24,600 nt of DNA from a virus: IMG/VR virus record IMGVR_UViG_3300031977_000690, positions 1 to 24,600 of that record. One strand, written 5' to 3'. A program made the position numbers and the translations under genes. Below the pieces are notes generated by a model. That model did no database searches. It saw nothing but the letters and a program-made list of their open reading frames with translations, and had not been told where the DNA came from. This document shows positions 13,123-19,062 of this stretch, piece by piece. The number at the start of each line of letters is the position of its first letter. Positions within the stretch are counted from its first letter, which is position 1.

Positions 13123-13707
13123 ATGGCTAAGAAGGCACGAGTTAACTACAAAGAGAAGAAGGCGCAGGGAACGCTTAATAACGAGGGGACTAAGATCAGT
13201 GCTGGCGTATGGGGCCAGTTACGTCCGCTCGATGAAAAGGCGAGAAAGAAGATAGCGAAGTGGGGTGACACGTTGCCTGACTTGGTATCGCCTGATCTGG
13301 CAGGTAGGTTTGAAGCTGCATACGAGGCGCTGAGAGAGCGTGTGGATGCGGATGATGTCGTTGGCACTAATCAGATCGCTACGCAGCTCATGCGTGCATG
13401 GGACGTGTTGGAGAAGGCTGCAGAGGATGCAGGACATAAGCCGCTACCGCCGCACGCGTATTGCGTCGAGATCGACGACAAGATCGTGTGCTTCGCATTA
13501 CACGGTTGGGTGGAGTTACGGAAAAAGTATCCAAAGTGGATCGTGTACAGCTTCGAAGATGCTGCACGCATCATCAGATTTGACTGGACGGAGACTTTCT
13601 TGAACAATGCGTTCAATGCGTTTCCGAATGCAAAGGTAACGCGGATGGTGCGAGACGGTGACGATCGCATCAACTGGGATTTAGGTGGAGACGAGATACC
13701 ATGGTAA
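13123..13707 (+). CDS. Phage protein of unknown function
   Basis: This 194-residue protein starts after AAGGAG (13107-13112) and is the first gene after the iteron-like region. It has a basic N-terminus (MAKKARVNYKEKKAQ), a helical part with WGDTLPDLVSPDLAGRFEAAYEAL (about 47-70), a second helical part (TQLMRAWDVLEKAAEDAG) and a compact alpha/beta C-terminal half rich in Trp and Phe (WVELRKKYPKWIVYSF). It ends IPW. I do not recognise a named family. Immediate downstream neighbours are a DUF6378-like protein and the small terminase subunit, with a seven-base overlap to the former. Confidence 0.75.
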   Translation: MAKKARVNYKEKKAQGTLNNEGTKISAGVWGQLRPLDEKARKKIAKWGDTLPDLVSPDLAGRFEAAYEALRERVDADDVVGTNQIATQLMRAWDVLEKAAEDAGHKPLPPHAYCVEIDDKIVCFALHGWVELRKKYPKWIVYSFEDAARIIRFDWTETFLNNAFNAFPNAKVTRMVRDGDDRINWDLGGDEIPW

Positions 13708-13976
13708 CGAGAGACGAGATACTAAACATCGCAAAGACGCTGATCAGCGGTGACAGGCACGAGGATTACGGGGACGCAGCGGATAGCTTTAAGAGCATCT
13801 CTCGGCTGTGGACAGCGTATCTCGATGTGGCTGTGTCACCGATGGACGTGGCAAACATGATGATGTTGCTGAAGATGTCGCGGTCACAGACGTCGCCGGA
13901 CAAGGCGGATACGTGGGTCGATATCTGCGGATACGCCGCATTAGCTGGGGAGATGATGACCAATGGCGATAAGTAA
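13701..13976 (+). CDS. DUF6378-like protein
   Basis: This 91-residue helical protein carries the pattern I recall for DUF6378: GDRHEDYGDAADSFKSIS (about 17-34), LWTAYL, SPMDVANMMMLLKMSRSQ (about 46-63) and DTWVDICGYAALAGEM (about 70-85). The all-alpha fold with conserved acidic residues recalls MazG-like nucleotide pyrophosphohydrolases, but the catalytic role is unproven. It overlaps both neighbours (7 and 14 bases), so it is co-translated with the terminase small subunit. Confidence 0.75.
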   Translation: MVTRDEILNIAKTLISGDRHEDYGDAADSFKSISRLWTAYLDVAVSPMDVANMMMLLKMSRSQTSPDKADTWVDICGYAALAGEMMTNGDK

Positions 13977-14409
13977 CGTAGCGAAAGCAAAGCTCGCAGC
14001 TCTGGAAGAGATAGGCGAGGATGAGCTGTTCGAGCAGATCGCAGGCGGAATGACTGTGCGCAACCTGATGAAGAAGTACGACGTAGGCTACAAGCTGTGG
14101 GCACGTTGGTTAGATGCGAAAGCTGGCAGGCGTGATCGTTACGCGGCTGCACAACTGGAGGCTGGACACTTTTACGCTGAGCGTGCAGTCGATACAGCGC
14201 AGAACACTGATCCATCGATGGTCAACGTCGCACGCTTGCAAGTGGATACGGACAAGTGGATAGCGTCAAAGCTGAACGCACAGTACGACACGAGACAGCG
14301 TGACGTAGCAATCAACATCAGCGTGAACGACTTGCACGCGCAGGCTGCGCAGTTGCTTGGTGACGTGATCGAGGGTGACGCGGTTGAGGTGGACGATGAT
14401 GACGTGTGA
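13963..14409 (+). CDS. terS: Terminase small subunit
   Basis: This 148-residue protein starts with a helix-turn-helix (about 15-48: LFEQIAGGMTVRNLMKKYD then YKLWARWLDA), followed by the helical oligomerisation region (about 50-105) with RYAAAQLEAGHFYAERAVDTA, VARLQVDTDKWIASKL and QYDTRQRD. It ends in a very acidic tail (GDAVEVDDDDV). This is the layout of Terminase_small-like proteins that recognise the packaging site and stimulate the large subunit. The large terminase follows after a 310-base gap that may contain the recognition site. Confidence 0.82.
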   Translation: MAISNVAKAKLAALEEIGEDELFEQIAGGMTVRNLMKKYDVGYKLWARWLDAKAGRRDRYAAAQLEAGHFYAERAVDTAQNTDPSMVNVARLQVDTDKWIASKLNAQYDTRQRDVAINISVNDLHAQAAQLLGDVIEGDAVEVDDDDV

Positions 14410-14719
14410 GCGTCGGAATCACGCATCGGCAAATGATTGCGCGCGGGCGCGCGCGAATAACAGAACGAGCGTTCAATTTCAATCGCTTGACACTACATCT
14501 TGTGCCATTGCGTTTTTTGCATGGCTCTTTGCAGCGTTGCGACGCGCAAATGCCTTATTTATATGTCGTATGCAAGAATTGGAATTTAACATAATCGACA
14601 TTATACGACTGACCTATGCAGAAAATGCAAAACACCCCCCCTCGAAGCGATTCGACGGGGTGCAAATGCTAATGACCCCTCCACGCACCCCCACCCCCAC
14701 TTCGTAAACAGGTGTTAAC
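14410..14719. other. 310-base intergenic region between terS and terL: promoter and hairpins, packaging-site candidate
   Basis: I see no convincing gene here. It contains a GC-only palindromic run (14439-14455, GCGCGCGGGCGCGCGCG) and a possible promoter, TTGGAA (14579-14584), 17 bp, TATACG (14602-14607). A hairpin at 14633-14662 has TCGAA/TTCGA arms, a GCGA tetraloop, CCCC/GGGG outer pairing and no T-run. C-rich runs lie at 14684-14700. A TGTTAACA half-site (14713-14720) reaches into the ATG of terL. Local composition differs sharply from the coding DNA. A position between the terminase genes fits a packaging initiation site, which is inference. Confidence 0.45.
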
Positions 14720-16144
14720 ATGACCCCTCAAAAAAAATTACAAGATAACCCGTTCATTGCGTTGATGCGCCGCTATCACAGCGACCCTGTCGCGTTTGCG
14801 CGTGAGGTCATCGGCATCGAGCCGGACGAGTGGCAGATTGAGCTTTTGCAGTCGATCGCCGATCCCACGGCTCGCCGCATATCCGTTCGTTCTGGCCACG
14901 GTGTCGGCAAGTCGACCGCGGTTGCGATGGCTGCAATTTGGCACGTCCTGATGCGCATTCCGTCAAAGACCGTTGTTACAGCCCCCACGTCATCCCAGTT
15001 GTTTGACGCCTGCTTCGCTGAGATGAAAAATGTCGCCAAGCGGCTGCGCCCGCCGTTTAACGATTTGTTGGAGTTGAAGTCTGACCGCATTGAGTTGAAG
15101 AGCCAGCCCGAAAGCACGTTTATTTCGTGCAGGACGTCGCGTGCGGAGCAGCCCGAGGCGCTTGCAGGTGTTCACAGTGAGAATGTGTTGCTGATTGCGG
15201 ACGAGGCCAGCGGTGTCCCGAATGCGGTTTTCGAGGCCGCGTCAGGATCGATGTCTGGCCACAATGCCACCACCGTCCTCACGGGTAACCCGACGCGTAA
15301 TACTGGCTTCTTTTACGACACGCACAATCGCTTGCGTGAGGACTGGCGCACGATGCATGTGAGCTGCGTCGACAGCCCGCGCGTCGCGGACGATTTTGTC
15401 GAAGACATGAAAAAGCGTTATGGCGAGGATAGCCCCGCGTACCATGTGCGCGTTTTGGGTAATTTCCCTCCGTCCGAAGAGGACACGGTTATTCCTGTTT
15501 CGTTGATCGAGCACGCGATGGCCAACGATATTAAGGTTCATGAGGACACGCCGACCGTTTGGGGTTTGGATGTTGCGCGTCAGGGCAACGATAGCAGCGT
15601 TCTGTGCAAGCGACAGGGTCCGGTGATCCATCCGTTGACGGTATGGCGTAACCTCGACCTGATGCAGCTTACTGGCGCCGTGAAGGCGGAATATGACGCG
15701 TTGCCGCCGTCCAAGCGGCCAGTTGAGATCATTGTGGACAGTAATGGCTTTGGGGCGGGTGTTCTCGATCGCTTGCGCGAGCTGGATCTGCCGGCGCGCG
15801 GTTTAAACGTGTCGGAGAGGTCATCGCAGAAGGAGACGTACATCAACTTGCGCGCTGAGCTGTGGTTTAAGGCGAAGCAGTGGCTAGAGGGTATGGACGT
15901 CAAATTGCCGCGCGATGACGCGTTGTATGCGGATTTAGCGGCGCCGCGTTATCATTTTACGTCGTCTGGCAAGATGCAGGTTGAGAGCAAAGAGGCGATG
16001 AAGAAGCGCGGCGTCAATTCGCCTGACCGCGCGGATGCGGTGTGCTTGGCGCTTGCAAATGATCACACGACGATGGCGTATGGGCGATCGTCGTCGAGCT
16101 CTTGGAGCAAGCCGCTGAAGCGTGGAATTCGTGGGGTTGTGTGA
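14720..16144 (+). CDS. terL: Terminase large subunit (packaging ATPase/nuclease)
   Basis: This 474-residue protein has an ATPase domain with Walker A SGHGVGKST (58-66), Walker B VLLIADE (156-162) and coupling motif TGN (188-190). The RNase H-like nuclease domain has Asp284 in WGLDVARQGND, Asp340 in EIIVDSNGFG and Asp436/Asp439 in NSPDRADAV. It binds the portal, pumps DNA into the prohead and cuts the concatemer. The length is normal for this family. The ATG at 14720 has AGG seven bases upstream. Its TGA forms part of a perfect 12-bp inverted repeat that follows. Confidence 0.95.
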   Translation: MTPQKKLQDNPFIALMRRYHSDPVAFAREVIGIEPDEWQIELLQSIADPTARRISVRSGHGVGKSTAVAMAAIWHVLMRIPSKTVVTAPTSSQLFDACFAEMKNVAKRLRPPFNDLLELKSDRIELKSQPESTFISCRTSRAEQPEALAGVHSENVLLIADEASGVPNAVFEAASGSMSGHNATTVLTGNPTRNTGFFYDTHNRLREDWRTMHVSCVDSPRVADDFVEDMKKRYGEDSPAYHVRVLGNFPPSEEDTVIPVSLIEHAMANDIKVHEDTPTVWGLDVARQGNDSSVLCKRQGPVIHPLTVWRNLDLMQLTGAVKAEYDALPPSKRPVEIIVDSNGFGAGVLDRLRELDLPARGLNVSERSSQKETYINLRAELWFKAKQWLEGMDVKLPRDDALYADLAAPRYHFTSSGKMQVESKEAMKKRGVNSPDRADAVCLALANDHTTMAYGRSSSSSWSKPLKRGIRGVV

Positions 16145-16178
16145 GAGCGCAGCTAAAGGAGTAAAGGCTGCGCTCTCA
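16142..16178 (+). repeat. Perfect 12-bp inverted repeat at the terL stop, with AGGAG in the loop
   Basis: TGAGAGCGCAGC (16142-16153) and GCTGCGCTCTCA (16167-16178) are perfect complements around a 13-base loop containing AGGAG (16157-16161). The left arm begins with the terL TGA. There is no T-run, so it is not a classical terminator; it would protect or pause the 3' end of the mRNA. The exposed AGGAG lies six bases before an in-frame CTG (16168) of a 41-codon open frame ending at 16293, which is too uncertain to call a gene. Confidence 0.7.
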
Positions 16179-16305
16179 GTGCGTGATCACCAGCGGAGAT
16201 GGCCACCGGCTCACGCTGCCATGGTTGACGGGGAAAATACAGATAACCCGAAAACCCGTCTCCGCACTCATGGCTTACGGTGGGCGCTCTTAGGCGCCCA
16301 TGGTG

Positions 16306-16512
16306 TTAGTTTTGCGGCCGTAGCTTTGGCCTGATTGATCCAGACAACTTGCCGGTGTTGATGCACATTAGATCGGCCGACAGGGCGTCTGAGAGGGCTT
16401 CTGCAGCGCGCAAAGCGTCTGTGCACGCCTTGGAGCTTTCGAAGTACATTTGCGTCTGCAGGGGCGTTCCCTGCAGCGCGTAATTGATGACGAGTGCGTA
16501 GAAGAATGTCAT
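16306..16512 (-). CDS. Small protein with hydrophobic N-terminus and two Cys, unknown function
   Basis: This 68-residue protein was placed at the ATG 16512-16510 because GGGAGG (16526-16521) lies eight bases before it; longer frames lack this. It has a hydrophobic start (MTFFYALVINYAL), then MYFESSKAC with Cys30, a helix, Cys50 (LMCINTG) and a Pro/Arg/Lys tail. It may be exported or membrane-tethered with a disulfide. The pattern resembles the + strand gene at 17235 (hydrophobic start, F-[EQ]-S-x3-C, late Cys), so they may be diverged paralogues. It is second in a two-gene minus-strand operon from the promoter at 16913-16884. Confidence 0.65.
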   Translation of the reverse strand: MTFFYALVINYALQGTPLQTQMYFESSKACTDALRAAEALSDALSADLMCINTGKLSGSIRPKLRPQN

Positions 16513-16540
16513 GTTGCGTGCCTCCCAGCACAAGGTTGGT

Positions 16541-16554
16541 GGGGCCGAAGCCCC
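16541..16554 (-). other. Intercistronic stem-loop in the minus-strand operon
   Basis: On the minus strand GGGGC-TTCG-GCCCC forms a five-pair stem with a UUCG tetraloop, between the stop of the first gene and the Shine-Dalgarno of the second. No T-run follows, so it is more likely an mRNA stabiliser or processing point than a terminator. Confidence 0.5.
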
Positions 16555-16559
16555 GTTGG

Positions 16560-16820
16560 TTAGACGATCCAAGATGGAGCGTGCAGTGTTCCGTCAGGCA
16601 TTACGCGACGGACCGCGGCGGATGAGTTGCCCATGCGGTTGACCCAAGCGTTTGCAAGGTTTCCGGCATGCTCAATGTCATCAGCATCAAGCTCAACAAA
16701 GCGATCAGCGATAGACGCGTCGCCATGTGTTTCGACATGAACGACAAACGCAGGCTTGCGTTCCACCATGCGAGCAGACGCCGCATCTGAAGAAAGAAGG
16801 AAAGAAAGAGAATGTGCCAT
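16560..16820 (-). CDS. Small soluble protein, unknown function
   Basis: The ATG at 16820 has GGAGGG four bases upstream, so it is preferred over the longer frame from 16922, which would run through the promoter. The 86-residue protein has FVVHVETHGDASIADRFVELDADDIEHAGNLA in two blocks (around 25-56), a beta-alpha pattern, and AAVRRVMPDGTLHAP near the end. The fold might be a small alpha/beta domain; no named family is recognised. It is the first gene of a two-gene minus-strand unit set against the + strand late genes and is driven by a promoter with the palindromic operator, so it is probably expressed with the early genes rather than with packaging. Confidence 0.65.
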   Translation of the reverse strand: MAHSLSFLLSSDAASARMVERKPAFVVHVETHGDASIADRFVELDADDIEHAGNLANAWVNRMGNSSAAVRRVMPDGTLHAPSWIV

Positions 16821-16883
16821 GTGACCCTCCAGTCTGGCTGCGCTGCTGCGGCGGGATTGCCGCGCTACCACGCTATGATTCGC

Positions 16884-16913
16884 TTTATATCTTATGTTAA
16901 CAAATTGTGAACA
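16884..16913 (-). promoter_or_regulatory. Minus-strand promoter with overlapping palindromic operator
   Basis: Read on the minus strand: TGTTCACA-ATT-TGTTAACA (16913-16895; 15 of 16 arm positions), 5 bases, then TATAAA (16889-16884). TTCACA (16911-16906) is the -35 and the spacer is 16 bp. The geometry equals that of the + strand promoter at 3132-3161. It serves the genes at 16820 and 16512. Confidence 0.75.
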
Positions 16914-16986
16914 TAGACACAAGCATTAATTTTTGCGATAGTGCGTTAGGCGGTAATCCCCTTCCACCCGCCAGAGCTTCTAGCTC

Positions 16987-17019
16987 CCCCGCGCGACCTC
17001 CCACGCGCGGGGTTTATTT
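16987..17019 (+). terminator. Intrinsic terminator before the head-gene region
   Basis: CCCCGCGCG (16987-16995) and CGCGCGGGG (17004-17012) pair perfectly around an eight-base loop and are followed by TTTATTT (17013-17019). It would stop + strand transcripts from the terminase genes. A weak promoter may follow it (TTTATT 17013-17018, 16 bp, TATTAT 17035-17040), serving the gene at 17069. Confidence 0.7.
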
Positions 17020-17068
17020 ACAACGATTTTCCTGTATTATGTGTGCAAGCCGTTAAAAGGAGATCGGT

Positions 17069-17230
17069 ATGCCGAAAAAAGGTCTTTACGCAAATATCCA
17101 CGCCAAGCGTAAACGCATCGCCGCAGGATCTGGCGAGAAAATGCGTAAAGCCGGTTCAAAAGGTGCCCCGACTGCAAAAGCGTTCAAGGCAGCCGCCAAG
17201 ACCGCAAAAAAGAAAAAGGGTAAGAAGTGA
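17069..17230 (+). CDS. Small very basic phage protein
   Basis: This 53-residue gene has AGGAG upstream of its ATG. It encodes MPKKGLYANIHAKRKRIAAG and continues with SGEKMRKAGSKGAPTAKAF and a Lys-rich end. This is a recurring small basic protein in marine phages, known to me by pattern only. With almost 40% Lys+Arg it probably binds nucleic acid or virion DNA. It heads the chain of overlapping genes leading to the portal and capsid genes, and its stop is four bases before the next ATG. Confidence 0.8.
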   Translation: MPKKGLYANIHAKRKRIAAGSGEKMRKAGSKGAPTAKAFKAAAKTAKKKKGKK

Positions 17231-17234
17231 TGTG

Positions 17235-17426
17235 ATGTTTACGGCGTTTGTTCTCTTGTGCGCGCAGAATTACTGCTTTGCTGTTGGTGGCCCCTCCTTC
17301 CAATCTGAGAACGAATGCATTGCGGATTTTATGCAGAACGGTGTTATATCGCTGCAAACGCGTTATCCGACGTACAACATCATGCAAGTGAAGTGTTTTG
17401 AGTGGGAAAAGAAAGTACAATCGTAG
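17235..17426 (+). CDS. Small protein with hydrophobic N-terminus and Cys residues
   Basis: The ATG at 17235 follows the previous stop by four bases and no separate strong Shine-Dalgarno is present, so coupling is likely. The 63-residue product starts with a hydrophobic, Cys-containing stretch (MFTAFVLLCAQNYCFAVGG) that resembles a signal or membrane segment. FQSENECIADF follows, then a late Cys (KCFEWEKK). Layout and the F-Q-S-x3-C motif resemble the minus-strand gene at 16306. Function is unknown; export to the envelope is inferred. Confidence 0.65.
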   Translation: MFTAFVLLCAQNYCFAVGGPSFQSENECIADFMQNGVISLQTRYPTYNIMQVKCFEWEKKVQS

Positions 17427-17436
17427 GATAGGTAAC

Positions 17437-17544
17437 ATGTCAGCAACAACTACAACAGGATTTAAGCCTTGCAAGGGATGTCCCGCACCTAAAGCGTGTA
17501 AAGCTGCAGGCGTTTGCCTCGGTAAATTGAAAAAGGCGTTATAA
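17437..17544 (+). CDS. Tiny Cys-rich (putative zinc-binding) protein, 35 residues
   Basis: The ATG at 17437 has AGGATAGG upstream. The peptide has four Cys in the order C-x2-C-x5-C-x5-C (residues 12, 15, 21 and 27) and a basic tail (LGKLKKAL), consistent with a single zinc knuckle. Its TAA overlaps the next ATG (TAATG at 17542-17546), which supports a real gene. Similar tiny CxxC proteins occur next to head genes in marine phages; their role is unknown. Confidence 0.7.
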   Translation: MSATTTTGFKPCKGCPAPKACKAAGVCLGKLKKAL

Positions 17545-18368
17545 TGGGCTTACTTGATGATTTAGCAATGGGCTTCGGCCTAAAAGAGCGCACCGAAGAT
17601 TACGATGCGCGTACAGCGCGTAATATTGCCGCTGGTGGTGTTGGTGGCGCCAGTGACCATGCTACGATGATTGCCAACATAAGAGCTAGACAAAATTACA
17701 ATCCTAGCTCACCAAGCAAGCAGGCCGCTTATTATTTAGACCGCGCTGGCGCTCAAGGTGGTTACGAGGCTGGAGAGTACAGGCCCGCGATTGCAGAAGA
17801 CAACCGCCCGATGTTTCAACGCATCTTAACAAGCCCAGCGAGCAGCCCGAGCCCACGCCCTTACGCGATCGGTCCGCTAACGATGGACCAGCCGTTGCCG
17901 TCATTTGGTTTACTTGGCTTGTTTACGCAGGGTCTGAGCAACATGTTCCAAGGTCGTGACGATAGTGGCAAAATGGGCCCACCTCGCACAACTGTGCGTC
18001 CTGTGCTGCGTCCAGATGACTTTACGCCTCCTACGTTTCCAACGGGTAATGGGCAGGATGAGACAACTTTTACCGAAGATTTTAGCGGTGTTGACGTTTA
18101 CGATCCGGCGACAGACTACATCGCGCCTGACTTTTCGGAAACTATGCCCTTGATAACTGCGGAGCAAGATTTTGCCACGGATCAAGATTTCTTAGACACA
18201 GTGCAATCTGCGATCGATACTGCGCAGGCAGGAGAGCGGCCACCGCTTAGCAACGCTAATTTTTACGATCCAGCGGGTGTTTATGGGATGCGTAAGGGCA
18301 CGTCTTCTATTCGAATGCTGCCGACCGGTCGCTTTGTCGATATTTCAACAGGGAAAATTTTATTCTAA
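17544..18368 (+). CDS. Probable virion-associated protein, unknown function
   Basis: This 274-residue protein begins MGLLDDLAMGFGLKERTEDY, a start pattern I associate with phage proteins of the head/neck gene region. The middle is low-complexity, rich in Pro, Ser, Thr and Asp (about 85-200) and probably unstructured. The C-terminus (YGMRKGTSSIRMLPTGRFVD) is compact. No enzyme motif is seen. It is in an unbroken chain with one-base overlaps on both sides. A minor capsid or cement role is possible but not shown. Confidence 0.65.
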   Translation: MGLLDDLAMGFGLKERTEDYDARTARNIAAGGVGGASDHATMIANIRARQNYNPSSPSKQAAYYLDRAGAQGGYEAGEYRPAIAEDNRPMFQRILTSPASSPSPRPYAIGPLTMDQPLPSFGLLGLFTQGLSNMFQGRDDSGKMGPPRTTVRPVLRPDDFTPPTFPTGNGQDETTFTEDFSGVDVYDPATDYIAPDFSETMPLITAEQDFATDQDFLDTVQSAIDTAQAGERPPLSNANFYDPAGVYGMRKGTSSIRMLPTGRFVDISTGKILF

Positions 18369-18637
18369 TGCCTGAGAAGAAGAAAGATGCTCGGTTATCT
18401 CGTGTCGGCGTATCTGGATATAACAAGCCGAAACGCACCCCAAAGCACCCGACGAAGTCGCATGTTGTCGTCGCGAAAGAAGGCGATAAGGTCAAAACGA
18501 TTAGGTTTGGCCAACAAGGAGTGTCAGGTGACAAAAAGGCTACGGCGCGTAGCAAGTCGTTCAAGGCGCGCCACGCGAAAAACATTGCTAAGGGCAAGAT
18601 GTCTGCGGCGTACTGGGCAAACAAGGTGAAGTGGTGA
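18368..18637 (+). CDS. Small basic conserved phage protein
   Basis: This 89-residue basic protein has two recognisable blocks: GVSGYNKPKRTPKHPTKSH (about 14-32) with VVVAKEGDKVKTIRFGQQGV, and the C-terminal SFKARHAKNIAKGKMSAAYW. I know this as a recurrent small protein of marine phages and some podoviruses near the head genes; its role has not been established to my knowledge. The length is complete for the type. It overlaps both neighbours by one base (TAATG, TGATG). Confidence 0.78.
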   Translation: MPEKKKDARLSRVGVSGYNKPKRTPKHPTKSHVVVAKEGDKVKTIRFGQQGVSGDKKATARSKSFKARHAKNIAKGKMSAAYWANKVKW

Positions 18638-19062
18638 TGGATCTGTTCTTACGCAAGTTATACGTCGACCTAACCAACGACGAATACAACGCATCCCGCC
18701 CGCGCGAGGATGACGTCGAAGGCCCAATGTACAGCGACGAAACAATCTTGCGTGCTCTGCGTGCGTTGGAGCAGACCGAAGAGGGCACGCCAGAGCGCAA
18801 CTACATGGTCCAGATGATGCGCAAGCATGGTCCACGCGTTGGCGCCACTGTCGGAGGTGACTACGAGAGCAGCTATGAGGCTGGCCTAGATGAATTTGAC
18901 GAATTGCTGCAAGATTACCGTAAGGCAGATGGCCTGCTAGGAAAGATTGCGGCCGGCGGTAAAGCCGCGTATGGCGTTATGGACCCGCTTGGTGGCGCTT
19001 CGAACGTCGGCATGATGGACGGCATTTTGAGATACTTTATGGAAAAGCGGCGAGGCGAATAA
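18637..19062 (+). CDS. Phage protein of unknown function, head-gene region
   Basis: The ATG at 18637 overlaps the previous TGA. The 141-residue protein is acidic and helical, with EYNASRPREDDVEGPMYSDE near the N-terminus, a helical EQTEEGTPERNYMVQMMRKHG block (split at 47-67), and a Gly-rich C-terminal part (KIAAGGKAAYGVMDPLGGAS). The latter resembles the glycine-rich segments of ejection proteins. No domain is recognised. Its stop overlaps the next ATG. Confidence 0.65.
   Translation: MDLFLRKLYVDLTNDEYNASRPREDDVEGPMYSDETILRALRALEQTEEGTPERNYMVQMMRKHGPRVGATVGGDYESSYEAGLDEFDELLQDYRKADGLLGKIAAGGKAAYGVMDPLGGASNVGMMDGILRYFMEKRRGE

Noticed and set aside
14375-14707. ORF of 110 codons (and a 62-codon frame from GTG 14406) in the terS-terL gap
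   Set aside because: Amino acid composition is erratic, no useful ribosome binding site is present and the frames run through hairpins and C-rich runs.
14713-14720. TGTTAACA at the terL start as a full operator
   Set aside because: Only one arm is present at the correct spacing; the other arm appears only with a 2-base spacer and two mismatches.
16122-16334. 70-codon + strand frame after terL
   Set aside because: It begins inside terL, reads through a perfect inverted repeat and has no protein-like pattern.
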